Positions 25,423 through 34,404 of a stretch of DNA of 64,000 nt are shown piece by piece. The translations under genes were made by a program, and so were the position numbers. Positions within the stretch are counted from its first letter, which is position 1. Every line of letters begins with the position of its first letter. The notes beneath the pieces were generated by a model that was given only the letters and a program-made list of their open reading frames with translations, had not been told where the DNA came from and searched no databases. The stretch spans positions 2,852,001-2,916,000 of the forward strand of contig NZ_JAUSZZ010000001.1 of assembly GCF_030818075.1 (NCBI RefSeq). The letters are read 5' to 3'. The stretch comes from Microbacterium proteolyticum. GTDB taxonomy: Bacteria; Actinomycetota; Actinomycetes; Actinomycetales; Microbacteriaceae.

Positions 25423-26901
25423 ATGGAGCTCAGCGATTACATCCGCATCCTCCGCAAGAACTGGCTCATGATGGTCGTGCTGACGCTGCTCGGCGTCGGC
25501 GCGGCCACTGCCTATACGCTCACTCGGACCCCCGTCTATGAGTCGCAGAGCACGGTTTTCGTCTCCACACAGGGCGGAAGTACGACGGCTGAACTGCAGC
25601 AGGGATCGAGTTTCACGCAGGCTCGGATCAACACGTACGTCGGCCTGGTGGACACCCCGGCGGTACTGGATCCGGTCATCGCGAACCTCGGACTCGCGGA
25701 TTCGGCTGAGACGCTCGCCGCTCGAGTCACCGCATCGGCGGCTCTCAACTCCACTCTCATCACCGTCATGGTCTCCGGCAACGACCCCGCAGATGCCGCT
25801 GACGTGGCGAACGCGGTCGCATCTAGCCTCGCGACCGTCGTGCCGCGTCTCGAGCCCGAGGCCGAAGACGGCTCGAGCCCGGTCCGACTGAGTCCCGTCC
25901 GGGACGCTCAGCCCGCTCTGCGTCCGACCAGCCCGAACGTTCCCTTGAACCTCGCGATCGGCGGCCTGATCGGTCTGCTCGCAGGCCTCGTCGCCTCGGT
26001 CCTGCGGACCAGCCTGGACAACCGCGTGCGGACACCGCGCGATGCCGAGCAGCTCACCGGCGCCCCTGGCATCGGTGCCATCGCCTACGACGCCAAGGCG
26101 AAGGAACGCCCGCTCATTGTCCACGCAGACCCCTTGAGCCCTCGGGCGGAATCGTTCCGTGCGTTGCGAACAAACCTACAGTTCCTCGACATGGGCGGTC
26201 GGTCGAGCTTCGTCGTCACCAGCTCCATTCCCAGCGAGGGGAAGTCGACCACGACAATCAACCTCGCGATCGCGCTCGCCGACGCGGGCAAGCGGGTAGC
26301 CCTGCTCGACGCCGATCTACGCAAACCGAAGATCGCCGAGTATCTTGGCGTCGAGGGCGGTGCCGGCCTGACGGACGTCCTCATCGGGCGCGCGACGATC
26401 AACGACGTGATGATGCCGTGGGGCGGCCGCAGCCTCTACGTCCTCCCCTCCGGCAAGATCCCTCCCAACCCCAGCGAACTGCTCGGTTCGCAGCAGATGG
26501 GGAATCTTTTGGAGATGCTCGAGCGGGAGTTCGACGTCGTGCTCTGCGATGCCCCGCCGCTGCTCCCCGTCACGGACGCCGCCATCCTCGCCCGCGTGAC
26601 GAGCGGCGCAATCATGATCGTCTCGGCCGGCAAGACGACGAAGCACCAGCTTGCGGGCGCGACCGATGCCCTGAACACCGTCGGGGCGAAGCTGGCCGGC
26701 TTCGTCATGTCCATGGTGCCGACCCGCGGTCCCGACTCCTACTATTCGGGATACGGCTACGGTTACGGCTACGGCTACACGCAGGAATCGACATCGAAGA
26801 AGAACCGCACACCAGCGGAGTCCCGACGGGGTGGTCTCAACGTCTTTCCCGCGGCCGAGGACGGGAACTCCCGGCGCGCGTCTCGAGACGTCGCGCGCTG
26901 A
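25423..26901 (+). CDS. Wzz-type chain-length protein fused to BY-kinase
   Basis: 492 residues. Wzz domain: membrane helices at about 14-34 and 177-195 flank the extracellular region. Kinase domain: Walker A SIPSEGKST (about 269-277), Walker A' LLDADLR (294-300), Walker B VVLCDAPPL, and a C-terminal Tyr cluster (GYGYGYGYGYGY, about 442-455), the autophosphorylation site. It regulates length and export of the polysaccharide made by this locus. The two-in-one form is standard for Actinobacteria and Proteobacteria. Starts at ATG 25423 after AGAGGC. Confidence 0.95.
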   Translation: MELSDYIRILRKNWLMMVVLTLLGVGAATAYTLTRTPVYESQSTVFVSTQGGSTTAELQQGSSFTQARINTYVGLVDTPAVLDPVIANLGLADSAETLAARVTASAALNSTLITVMVSGNDPADAADVANAVASSLATVVPRLEPEAEDGSSPVRLSPVRDAQPALRPTSPNVPLNLAIGGLIGLLAGLVASVLRTSLDNRVRTPRDAEQLTGAPGIGAIAYDAKAKERPLIVHADPLSPRAESFRALRTNLQFLDMGGRSSFVVTSSIPSEGKSTTTINLAIALADAGKRVALLDADLRKPKIAEYLGVEGGAGLTDVLIGRATINDVMMPWGGRSLYVLPSGKIPPNPSELLGSQQMGNLLEMLEREFDVVLCDAPPLLPVTDAAILARVTSGAIMIVSAGKTTKHQLAGATDALNTVGAKLAGFVMSMVPTRGPDSYYSGYGYGYGYGYTQESTSKKNRTPAESRRGGLNVFPAAEDGNSRRASRDVAR

Positions 26902-26980
26902 CCCGTTCACCGGTGACGGTGCGCAACGTACGGGGTCGGATCGACCGGGTGCGCAGTCAACGACGAGGACCTGAGAACGG

Positions 26981-28795
26981 ATGAGTGGTCACTTTCTTCC
27001 GCCCGCGGCCCACCGCGTCGGACGAGTGCTCGCGTGGAGCGTCGGCTCCCTCCTCCTTCTTGCGCTCGTCGCCATCGGGTGGGTCGGCATCCGCGGCTCG
27101 ATGGCTTTCGAGCACATGAACGCTTTGAAGGCGGACGCGCCGTCGCTCTTGAGCAAGGTGGCGGCCGACCCTGCGGCCGCAGGAGACTCCCTCCGCGGGC
27201 TGATCGAGCATTCGGCTGCGGCTCGGGAGTTGACATCGGACCCGATCTGGCTTCTCGCCGAGGGCACCCCGTGGGTCGGCCCGCAGTTGAACGCCTTTCG
27301 CGTCGTCACCGCCTCCACCGATCGACTTCTGAGAGGAGCAGTGTCGCCGCTGATCGAAGCGACCCGGCAGGTTCCCCTGGAGACGCTGAAATCCCCGGGC
27401 GGACGCCTCGACATGTCCGTCCTGGCGCCGCTCTCGGGTGCGGCGGAATCGTCGGCCGCAATCGCGCAGTCAGCTGCCGGCGCTGTGTCAGACATCGATC
27501 GCGCTCCGCTGGTGGGGCGGGTGGACGTCGCGGTGGAAGAGGCGGATGCGCTCTTCACACGGTCGGCCGGAGCGTTGGACGCATTTTCCCGCGCCACGAA
27601 GCTCCTGCCCTCGATGCTCGAGCCCGGAGCACCCCGCACCTATCTGATCCTCGTCCAGAACAATGCGGAGTGGCGTTCGCTCGGCGGCATCTCGGGCACC
27701 GTGATCCAGCTCGAGTGGAACGGTCAGTCCATTTCGCTCGGACAGACGATCTCCGCAGCCGCCCTCACGCGGCTTCTCCCGGACGCCGGGTCCGTTCTGC
27801 CCGCAGATATCGAGTCGGTCTACCAGTCGAGGCCGGGGCGGTACTTTCAGAATCTGACGCAAATCCCGGACTTCACGTTCGACGGACCGCTGGCCCGGGA
27901 CATGTATCAGGCCGCCACCGGCGTCGAGGCGGATGGCGTCCTCTCCGTCGACCCCGTCCTGCTGTCCTACCTTCTCACGGCGACGGGTCCCGTCACTCTG
28001 CCGACCGGCGGGCAGTTGGATGCGGGCAATGCACCTGCGCTGCTCATGAGCGACGTGTACGCAAAGTTCTCCCGGCCCGTGGACCAGGATGCGTATTTCG
28101 CATCCGCCGCATCGCTCGTCTTCGGCAAGCTGCTGTCCGCGCAGGGCTCGATGGCCGCGATGTTGAGTGGGCTGACCCGTGGTGTTGAGGAGCATCGCCT
28201 TCGGGTGTGGAGTGCGAACGCAGACGAGCAGCGCGTCATTGTAGGCACCCCCATCGCGGGAGACCTCCCGGAGAATGATCCGGAGACCGCCAGGGTGGGC
28301 GTGTTTCTCAACGACGGCACCGGGTCGAAGATGAGCTACTACCTGAAGCCGACCGTCGACATCGCCTGGTCGGGATGTCCCGTCCGCAGCGAGGACGCAC
28401 GACCCGACTTGACGATAACCCTCTCGATCGCGAGCGATGCGCCCGCCGACGCCGCGACGTCGCTTCCCGCGTACGTCACCGGCAATGGACGATACGGCGT
28501 GCCGCCCGGTTCCGCCTCAGTCGTGGGCAACATCTATCTGCCGGAGGGACTCGAGCTGGTCGCGGCGACGATGCCGGACGACGCGTCTTACGAGACCGCC
28601 ACGATCGGAACGCACCAGGTGGTGACTTTCGGGGCGCTTCTCGCCCCGCAGACGCAGAAGACCGTCACGCTCCTCGTGCGTTCGACGCTCACCGCCTCCC
28701 GCGCCGAGGCCTGGGTGACACCGACAGCCGACCCGGCACTGGATCCGGTCGTCGAGGTCGATTGCGTCCCCTCCTCCCCAGCGCTTGTGGGATGA
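26981..28795 (+). CDS. DUF4012 domain protein
   Basis: 604 residues, N-terminal signal anchor (about 17-37), then an extracytoplasmic domain. The DUF4012 hallmark is YLILVQNNAEWRSLGGISGT (about 223-242). DUF4012 proteins occur almost only in capsule/EPS loci and are thought to act late, in attaching or shaping the polymer, but no activity is proven. It is 80 bases downstream of the BY-kinase and co-directional. Confidence 0.9.
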   Translation: MSGHFLPPAAHRVGRVLAWSVGSLLLLALVAIGWVGIRGSMAFEHMNALKADAPSLLSKVAADPAAAGDSLRGLIEHSAAARELTSDPIWLLAEGTPWVGPQLNAFRVVTASTDRLLRGAVSPLIEATRQVPLETLKSPGGRLDMSVLAPLSGAAESSAAIAQSAAGAVSDIDRAPLVGRVDVAVEEADALFTRSAGALDAFSRATKLLPSMLEPGAPRTYLILVQNNAEWRSLGGISGTVIQLEWNGQSISLGQTISAAALTRLLPDAGSVLPADIESVYQSRPGRYFQNLTQIPDFTFDGPLARDMYQAATGVEADGVLSVDPVLLSYLLTATGPVTLPTGGQLDAGNAPALLMSDVYAKFSRPVDQDAYFASAASLVFGKLLSAQGSMAAMLSGLTRGVEEHRLRVWSANADEQRVIVGTPIAGDLPENDPETARVGVFLNDGTGSKMSYYLKPTVDIAWSGCPVRSEDARPDLTITLSIASDAPADAATSLPAYVTGNGRYGVPPGSASVVGNIYLPEGLELVAATMPDDASYETATIGTHQVVTFGALLAPQTQKTVTLLVRSTLTASRAEAWVTPTADPALDPVVEVDCVPSSPALVG

Positions 28796-29008
28796 GTGTG
28801 CGTGTTTCGTACGTCGGCAAGGAGCGAACAGACGAAATTAATGTGCTGGAAACCCTCCCAGTTTGCGCCGGGCTTGCACCTAAGCAATACTCAGAAATGC
28901 GCTTATATAAATCAACCGCACTGTCGTTGTCCTTCCCTTGCGTTCGTTTCGGATAGCGCGCACGCGGTCCACCTATCCCCGGTCGCCCGGATTTGAAAGC
29001 AGGCATTC

Positions 29009-29596
29009 ATGAAGCTCAACTTCGCAAAGGTCGGTGCCTCCGCCGCCCTCGCCGGCGCGCTGCTTCTCGCAGCGCCGGTCGTCGCAAACGCCGCGACGCC
29101 GGAGTATCCCCCCACGGGACCCGGTGTGCAGTCCCGTCAGATCAGCGAGGACGGCCCCCAGGGCTTCGGTGGCTACTTGCCGGGTAGCCCTGTCACCTTC
29201 ACGCTGACCGGCGTGGGAGTGACGGCCTCGAACATCGCCTCCGCCGGCGCCTCCGTGACCTCCGCGTCGGTCACCAAGTTCGCGGACGCATCGGGTTCGG
29301 CGGCCGCCGTGATCACGCTCCCGGAGCCGCAGATCGGCTCGTATGTCCTCACCGCGGCAGGAACCGCCGCGGACGGAACCCCTTCCACCTCGACTTCCGT
29401 GGTCGGTGGCGGCGCGGGCACCGGTGGAAGCTCCTCCACGGGGGGCGGCACCGAAGCGAGCTCGTCACTCGCCGAAACGGGCATGGACGCCAACTCGCTC
29501 CTCGGCTTCTGGATCGGCGGGGGGGCTCTCGTGCTCGCCGGCGCGACGGTCGCCGTGGCCGCCACGGCTCGTCGGAACCGCCGCAGCGCGGACTGA
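29009..29596 (+). CDS. sortase-anchored (LAETG) surface protein
   Basis: 195 residues. Signal peptide 1-28 ending AANA-like (VVANAATPEY), an Ig/adhesion-like middle (about 45-125), a Gly/Ser/Thr-rich spacer and a cell-wall sorting signal LAETG (about 154-158), a hydrophobic helix and RRNRRSAD tail. LAETG fits class E sortases of high-GC Actinobacteria. It has its own intergenic region (28796-29008) with a possible promoter, TTGCGC 17 bases before AATACT, near 28863-28891, and its own terminator. Confidence 0.9.
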   Translation: MKLNFAKVGASAALAGALLLAAPVVANAATPEYPPTGPGVQSRQISEDGPQGFGGYLPGSPVTFTLTGVGVTASNIASAGASVTSASVTKFADASGSAAAVITLPEPQIGSYVLTAAGTAADGTPSTSTSVVGGGAGTGGSSSTGGGTEASSSLAETGMDANSLLGFWIGGGALVLAGATVAVAATARRNRRSAD

Positions 29597-29610
29597 CGCG
29601 CTCATCGTTC

Positions 29611-29648
29611 GAGAGGGCGCCGTCGACATCAGTCGGCGGCGCCCTCTC
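29611..29648 (+). terminator. intrinsic terminator after surface protein gene
   Basis: A GAGAGGGCGCCG arm pairs with CGGCGCCCTCTC across a 14-base loop, 15 bases after the stop. Confidence 0.8.
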
Positions 29649-29739
29649 TGCGTTCACTCAAGCTGCGCCCACTGCTCCGTCCTCTGCAGAGGGCGTCAAC
29701 CCGCCCCCGCGGAGCGGCCGCAGCCGTTTGACTGACTTC

Positions 29740-30658
29740 ATGCCCCTTCCACTCGACGGCCGGATCCTGCAGAACCCCCGTTCCCCTCAGCATGTCGATG
29801 TCGCACAGCCGCGCGTGTGGGACGAGCGGCTCTCCGCCGTCCTGCCTCCGACGTCACGCCTGCTCTCGCTTTACGCCGACGCCACCTGGGCGGAGGGACC
29901 CGTCTGGTGGCCGGAGGAGCACTCCCTCGTCTTCAGCGACGTGATCGGCCGCCGAACGCTCGCTTGGCGGGAGGATGGCAGCATCGTCACGGTGCGCGAT
30001 CGATCGGATTTCGCGAACGGGAACGCGATTGATGCACAGGGGTCGTCTCGTTCAGGCGGAGCACGGGCGTCGCGGAATCAGTCGAACAGACGAACGGCAT
30101 ACCGAACTACTCATCGACGCCTATGAGGGTGAGCCCTTGAACTCTCCGAACGACCTCCTCGTGGCATCCGATGGGGCGATCTGGTTCACCGATCCGACAT
30201 ACGGCATCTCCGACCCTCGAGAGGGCTACCCCGCAGATCCCGCCCTCCCCCACCAGAGCGTGTACCGCTGGTCCGACGCCGACGGGCTGCACCGAATGAT
30301 CGACCTGGATCAGCCGAACGGCCTCGCGTTCAGTCGGGATGAGAAGACGCTCTACGTGACCGAATCGAACGCGCAACGTCTCCCCCGAATCGTCGCCTGC
30401 CGGTGGGACGGAGAAGTGCTGGGCACCCCGCGCACCTTCGCGACGGTGGATGCCGGCATCCCCGACGGCCTGGCAGTGGACAGCCGCGATTGGCTGTGGA
30501 TCTCGAGCGAAGCCGGAGTCGTCATCGTCGATGGGGAGGGTGGACGACTGGGCGTCATCCCCACTCCACACGTCGTGAGCAACTGTGCGTTCGATGCCGC
30601 GGAGAAGCGACTGTTCATCACCGGCGACAGCGACCTGTGGATGGTGGAGCTTGCCTGA
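29740..30658 (+). pseudogene. SMP-30/gluconolactonase family protein, frameshifted
   Basis: The first part (ATG 29740, or TTG 29728) has ATWAEGPVWWPEEHSLVFSD with the metal-ligand Glu and NGNAIDAQG. The rest, one frame over, has NSPNDLLVASDGAIWFTDPT, LDQPNGLAFSRD and GIPDGLAVDSRDWLW. The frames join at about 30039, where CAGGGGTCGT holds one G more than needed (CAGGGTCGT gives DAQGRLVQAEHG). With that base removed the six-bladed propeller enzyme is complete, about 305 residues. These enzymes hydrolyse sugar lactones; its role in the locus is unclear. Confidence 0.85.
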
Positions 30659-31098
30659 CGACGGCGGAATTGGTCCCCGCTGGTCGCAGATCTCAACCTT
30701 TCGTGATCTTCGTGAAGAGCAAGCCCCGTACCCCACATGCACGAGGGAATTCATCCCGATTCGTGGCCACTTGCGCTTGAAACGGGCGGCTAGAGTTGAA
30801 GGGAAAGATCCGACCAATCGCGCGCGAATGTCGCGGTCGGCGGCCGTTTCTTGCACACAATTTTGCTCAGGTACTGGATGGCCGGATAGATGGGGGGCGG
30901 CATGATCGAGCCGACCATGGTGACGCCCGCCTGGCGGGTCTTTCATCGCTCAGAGCCGCTGCGCGCTTCCTCCCCCGGTGAGCCGGCTAGCTCGGGGGCA
31001 GGAGAGGGCGACATGGCAGTCGTCGCACGGCCGTCGTCGCCGTCATGCGTGGACCAGCGTGGTGCCGCTTCGCCTGTATCGCCTCAAGACGGAAACCG
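30659..31098. other. 440-bp intergenic region, no supported gene
   Basis: Between the lactonase gene and the polymerase gene no frame has good start signals or family similarity. A TTGCTC box with an ATAGAT box 17 bases later (about 30864-30892) could be a promoter. An imperfect hairpin with CCCCC and GGGGG arms around GAGC/GCTC occurs near 30973-31000. A 70-codon frame at 30890-31102 is open but unconvincing. Confidence 0.5.
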
Positions 31099-32430
31099 AT
31101 GACATCCGTTAGCCGCCGCATCGACGTCGGGCCATCAGCAGACGATGCGATCGCGACGACATTCACCCTGAGCTGGCCCTGGTGGCTGCGTCCGAGTTGG
31201 GCCTTCGCCCTTCTCACCGGAACGATGGCTCTCATCGCGATCTCGCTCCCGTCGGAATTCTTTGTTGAGTGGCGTGTTCCGGACTACCTCGACGTCAACC
31301 TGTCCCTCGTCCTCGTCGTGCTTCTGCTGACGTTCCTGCTCAGCACCCTCGTCGGCGCCGGTCTCGCTTCTCGGGGCGGAAGTGTGACCATCGCCGTCAC
31401 CGTCAAGCAGCTACGCTTTCTCCGCCGGGCATACCGGCTCCTTTTGGTTCTCAGTCTCGCCGGATACGCCCTCTGGCTTGGTAGCGCCATTTCACAGGGC
31501 GTGTCCATCGCAAACCTCACGAGCGTCCTCGACCGCGATCTGGGGGCCATCTCCGAGCTGAAGGCCAATAGCCGCCCCATCGGCGGGTTGACGACATTCA
31601 CCCAATTCGGGCCGGTGGCGATTGCGCTCGGCGTGATCCTGCGGAAAATCGACGGTGGGGGTCGGATCTACTGGGTGTTGATAGGGCTCGCTGCATTTCG
31701 TGCGATGTTCTACGCCGAACGGCTGGCGCTGATCGAGGCCGTCCTGCCGCTCATCCTGCTGGCCGCGCTCACGGCACAGGGCAGGACGAAGCGGGCGGCA
31801 CTCATCCGCGTCGCACCCATCGTCGCTCCCGTGATGGCGTGGGCGTTGTTCGCCACATTCGAGTATTCCCGCAGCTGGGTCTACTACCAGAACCTCACCA
31901 GCCTCCCGTTCGCGGAGTGGGTGAGCCTTCGGCTCGCGGGTTATTACACGACATCGTTCAACAACTCCGCTTTGATGGTCGACGCGACTCGCGGGATCAA
32001 CGCTCAGCCGTACTTCGCCATTGACGGGTTCTGGAACTTCCCCGTCGTCGCCGCACTCTATCCGCATCAGGGCATGCAAGGTCTGGAGGCGACGGCATGG
32101 TGGGCCAATATCCTCAAGTCGAATGCGAACCCGGAGTTCAACAACACCGGGTCCTTCTTGGTCAGCTACGCCGAGTTCGGGATCGTCTTCGCGTTGCTGT
32201 TCTGGGTCGTCGTGGGCCTGACGTGCGGCGTGATCTTCGCTCGTATGACGAGGGGGAGCATTCCCGCACTGCTCGCGGTGACCACTCTTTTCGTGGGGCT
32301 GCTAGAGCTCTCTCGGTTCACTTATTGGACGCAGGGACGTGCGTTCCCTGTGCTCCTCGCAACGGCCATCATCGCTCTCACGTACCCGCGCATCCGCGCG
32401 AGTAGACAATCGCCGAGGCAACCTCGTTAG
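31099..32430 (+). CDS. Wzy-like oligosaccharide repeat-unit polymerase
   Basis: 443 residues from ATG 31099, with GGAAA five bases upstream; an earlier ATG at 31045 is possible but its extension has no membrane character. There are about 11-12 helices and a long extracytoplasmic loop before the last helices (about 290-360), the topology of O-antigen/EPS polymerases. No sequence motif is diagnostic in this family, so the call rests on topology and location. It would join repeat units on the outer face after flipping. Confidence 0.75.
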   Translation: MTSVSRRIDVGPSADDAIATTFTLSWPWWLRPSWAFALLTGTMALIAISLPSEFFVEWRVPDYLDVNLSLVLVVLLLTFLLSTLVGAGLASRGGSVTIAVTVKQLRFLRRAYRLLLVLSLAGYALWLGSAISQGVSIANLTSVLDRDLGAISELKANSRPIGGLTTFTQFGPVAIALGVILRKIDGGGRIYWVLIGLAAFRAMFYAERLALIEAVLPLILLAALTAQGRTKRAALIRVAPIVAPVMAWALFATFEYSRSWVYYQNLTSLPFAEWVSLRLAGYYTTSFNNSALMVDATRGINAQPYFAIDGFWNFPVVAALYPHQGMQGLEATAWWANILKSNANPEFNNTGSFLVSYAEFGIVFALLFWVVVGLTCGVIFARMTRGSIPALLAVTTLFVGLLELSRFTYWTQGRAFPVLLATAIIALTYPRIRASRQSPRQPR

Positions 32431-32559
32431 CGCATCGCCCTCCCCTCGCCTTCCGCTCCGACCGCGTACAGCACCGCCGACCCGCTGTCACCCATCCCAC
32501 AGGATGGTCTCGCGCGGGTCATCCTGGAAACTGCACCGCGAGCGAGGGAACGGACGCGT

Positions 32560-33204
32560 ATGAACGACGTCGAGATGGCATCCATCCCCGCCGGCCGCGT
32601 GCTGCGCGGCGACCTCCGAGGCGAGGGCCGGCGCGAGATCGTGGTCGACGCGTTCGAGATCGCCGTCTACCCCGTCACCGAGGAGCAGCTCGCGGAGCTT
32701 CTCGGCATCCCGTCCCGTCACCCCCGGCGCCCCGCCACCCAGATCAGTTGGCTGCGCGCGATCCGGCTCTGCAACGCGCTGAGCGAGTGGGAGGGGCTCG
32801 ATCCGGTGTACGCGTTCGACGGCGAGGTCGTCGATCAGGATGCCGAGGCCGACGGCTTCCGCCTGCCCACGGAGGACGAGTGGGAGTACGCGTGCCGCGC
32901 CGGGTCGACGTCGGCGGCGTACGGGCCGGTGCGCGAGGTGGCGTGGACCGCGGCGGACGGCGTGGGGCATCCCTCCGACGTCGGGGCGCGTCTGCCGAAC
33001 CTGCACGGACTGTTCGACACGCTCGGCAACGTCTGGGAGTGGTGCATGGATGCCTACGATCCCGACAGTGGGAGCGACGCACGCGCGTTCCGCGGCGGCG
33101 GGTGGTCGGACGCCCCGGCGCTCGTGCGGGCGACGGCGCGACGGGGTGGGCGGCCGCGGGATGCGTTCGACGATGTCGGGGTGCGGGTGGCGCGGACGCG
33201 GTGA
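32560..33204 (+). CDS. formylglycine-generating enzyme (FGE/SUMF) family protein
   Basis: 214 residues with the FGE-sulfatase fold: a start with MASIPAG, then FRLPTEDEWEYACRAGST (about 105-122), the GLFDTLGNVWEWC block (about 149-161) and FRGGGW. No sulfatase lies nearby, and a close catalytic cysteine pair of the true FGE type is not evident, so it may bind or modify another target, as many FGE-like proteins do. Single gene after the EPS locus. Confidence 0.85.
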   Translation: MNDVEMASIPAGRVLRGDLRGEGRREIVVDAFEIAVYPVTEEQLAELLGIPSRHPRRPATQISWLRAIRLCNALSEWEGLDPVYAFDGEVVDQDAEADGFRLPTEDEWEYACRAGSTSAAYGPVREVAWTAADGVGHPSDVGARLPNLHGLFDTLGNVWEWCMDAYDPDSGSDARAFRGGGWSDAPALVRATARRGGRPRDAFDDVGVRVARTR

Positions 33205-33310
33205 CGACGCGGGGGTGGCTGAGGCCGATGGCCGGCACCGGCCCTTCCGACGGGCTCAGGGTCCTCGGCGGGCGCGAGCGGAAGCGGGACTCCTCGTGGG
33301 AGGCGCGCGC

Positions 33311-33790
33311 TCAGTCGTCGGTCGTGAGGGCCTCGGTCAGCTCGTCCATGAAACGCGTCACGGTGGCGAGCTCGGCGTCGTCGAAGCGGTCGGCGATCTC
33401 GCGCATCGCCCCCAGGTGCACGCCGAAGTGCTGGAAGAACTCGCGCCGCGACTTGTCGGTGAGCACCACCACGCGGGCGCGACCGTCGGAGGGATGCGGA
33501 CGGCGCTCGAGGTGCCCCGACGCGACCAGTCTGTCGATGAGCTTCGTCGTCGACGCGGTGGAGATGCGCAGATGCGTCGCCACGTCGTGCGGGCTGACGA
33601 TCTGCCCCCGGTGCTCGCGGATGGTCAACATGCGCAACGTCGCCAGATCGCTGGCGTTCATGTCCATGTCGCCTTTCATGCCGCTATGCATGCGGTCGAG
33701 GGCATCGCTCAAGGTCTGAACGGCGCGCAGCGATGCCGTCACCGAAGGACGCGTAGCAGAGGTCGACACGGGGTTTGCCACGGTGGACAC
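33311..33790 (-). CDS. MarR family regulator of the carotenoid operon (CrtR-like)
   Basis: 159 residues from GTG 33790, or 156 from GTG 33781, which is better placed behind GGAAAGGGG. The winged helix holds HDVATHLRISTASTTKLIDRL (about 67-87) and the wing HLERRPHPSDGRARVV. It is divergent from idi-crt, with 62 bases between the genes, the arrangement of CrtR in Corynebacterium glutamicum, a MarR repressor of crt genes. Repressor function here is inferred. Confidence 0.88.
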   Translation of the reverse strand: MSTVANPVSTSATRPSVTASLRAVQTLSDALDRMHSGMKGDMDMNASDLATLRMLTIREHRGQIVSPHDVATHLRISTASTTKLIDRLVASGHLERRPHPSDGRARVVVLTDKSRREFFQHFGVHLGAMREIADRFDDAELATVTRFMDELTEALTTDD

Positions 33791-33812
33791 CCCCTTTCCG
33801 GCTGGGTATAGT
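33784..33812 (+). promoter_or_regulatory. probable idi-crt promoter
   Basis: TGGACA (33784-33789) and TATAGT (33807-33812) are separated by 17 bases, close to the housekeeping consensus. Transcription would start about 33819, 34 bases before the idi start. The -35 box overlaps the start of the divergent MarR gene. Confidence 0.65.
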
Positions 33813-33824
33813 CAGGCACACATC

Positions 33825-33839
33825 GCTAGCTAAACTAGC
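33825..33839. promoter_or_regulatory. putative MarR operator
   Basis: GCTAG and CTAGC arms with a five-base spacer (CTAAA) lie just after the expected transcription start of the idi-crt operon. A MarR dimer bound there would block transcription. It is AT-richer than the surroundings. Confidence 0.55.
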
Positions 33840-33852
33840 AAATGGGGGCGAG

Positions 33853-34404
33853 ATGAGCGAGACCGAGTACGTGGTCCTCCTGGACGATTTCGGCAACGAC
33901 ATCGGCACGGCACCGAAAGCCAGCGTGCACGATACCGAAACCGCCCTGCACCTCGCATTCTCCTGCCACGTGCTCAACGGCGACGGCAAGGTGCTCGTCA
34001 CCCGTCGGGCGCTGCACAAGAAGACCTGGCCGGGTGTCTGGACCAACTCGTTCTGCGGTCACCCGGCGCCGGCCGAACCCCTCGCGGCGGCGGTGCACCG
34101 TCGGGCCGAGTTCGAGGTCGGTCTGCGCGTGCGCGATCTCGAGCTCGCCCTGCCCCAGTTCCGCTATCGCGCGGTGGATGCGAGCGGCATCGTCGAGCAC
34201 GAGATCTGCCCCGTGTTCGTCGCGCACACCGACGACGACCCGCGGCCCAACCCCGACGAGGTCGCCGAGTACCGCTGGGTCGACCCGCTCGACCTCGCCG
34301 CAGCCCTCAGCGCGACCCCGTGGGCATTCAGCCCCTGGCTCGTCCTCCAGGCTCAGCAGCTGCACCTGTTCGCGGACCCATCCGTCGTGAGGAGAGCATC
34401 GTGA
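33853..34404 (+). CDS. idi: isopentenyl-diphosphate delta-isomerase (type I)
   Basis: 183 residues, ATG 33853 with GGGGGCGAG ahead. Interconverts IPP and DMAPP. The Nudix-like core has the catalytic Cys in WTNSFCGHP and Glu in VEHEICPVF, both standard for IDI-1. First gene of the seven-gene carotenoid operon; its stop overlaps the crtE start (GTGA). Confidence 0.95.
   Translation: MSETEYVVLLDDFGNDIGTAPKASVHDTETALHLAFSCHVLNGDGKVLVTRRALHKKTWPGVWTNSFCGHPAPAEPLAAAVHRRAEFEVGLRVRDLELALPQFRYRAVDASGIVEHEICPVFVAHTDDDPRPNPDEVAEYRWVDPLDLAAALSATPWAFSPWLVLQAQQLHLFADPSVVRRAS

Noticed and set aside
30890..31102. 70-codon small gene before the polymerase
   Set aside because: Weak start, no similarity and overlap with the polymerase start; left as intergenic.
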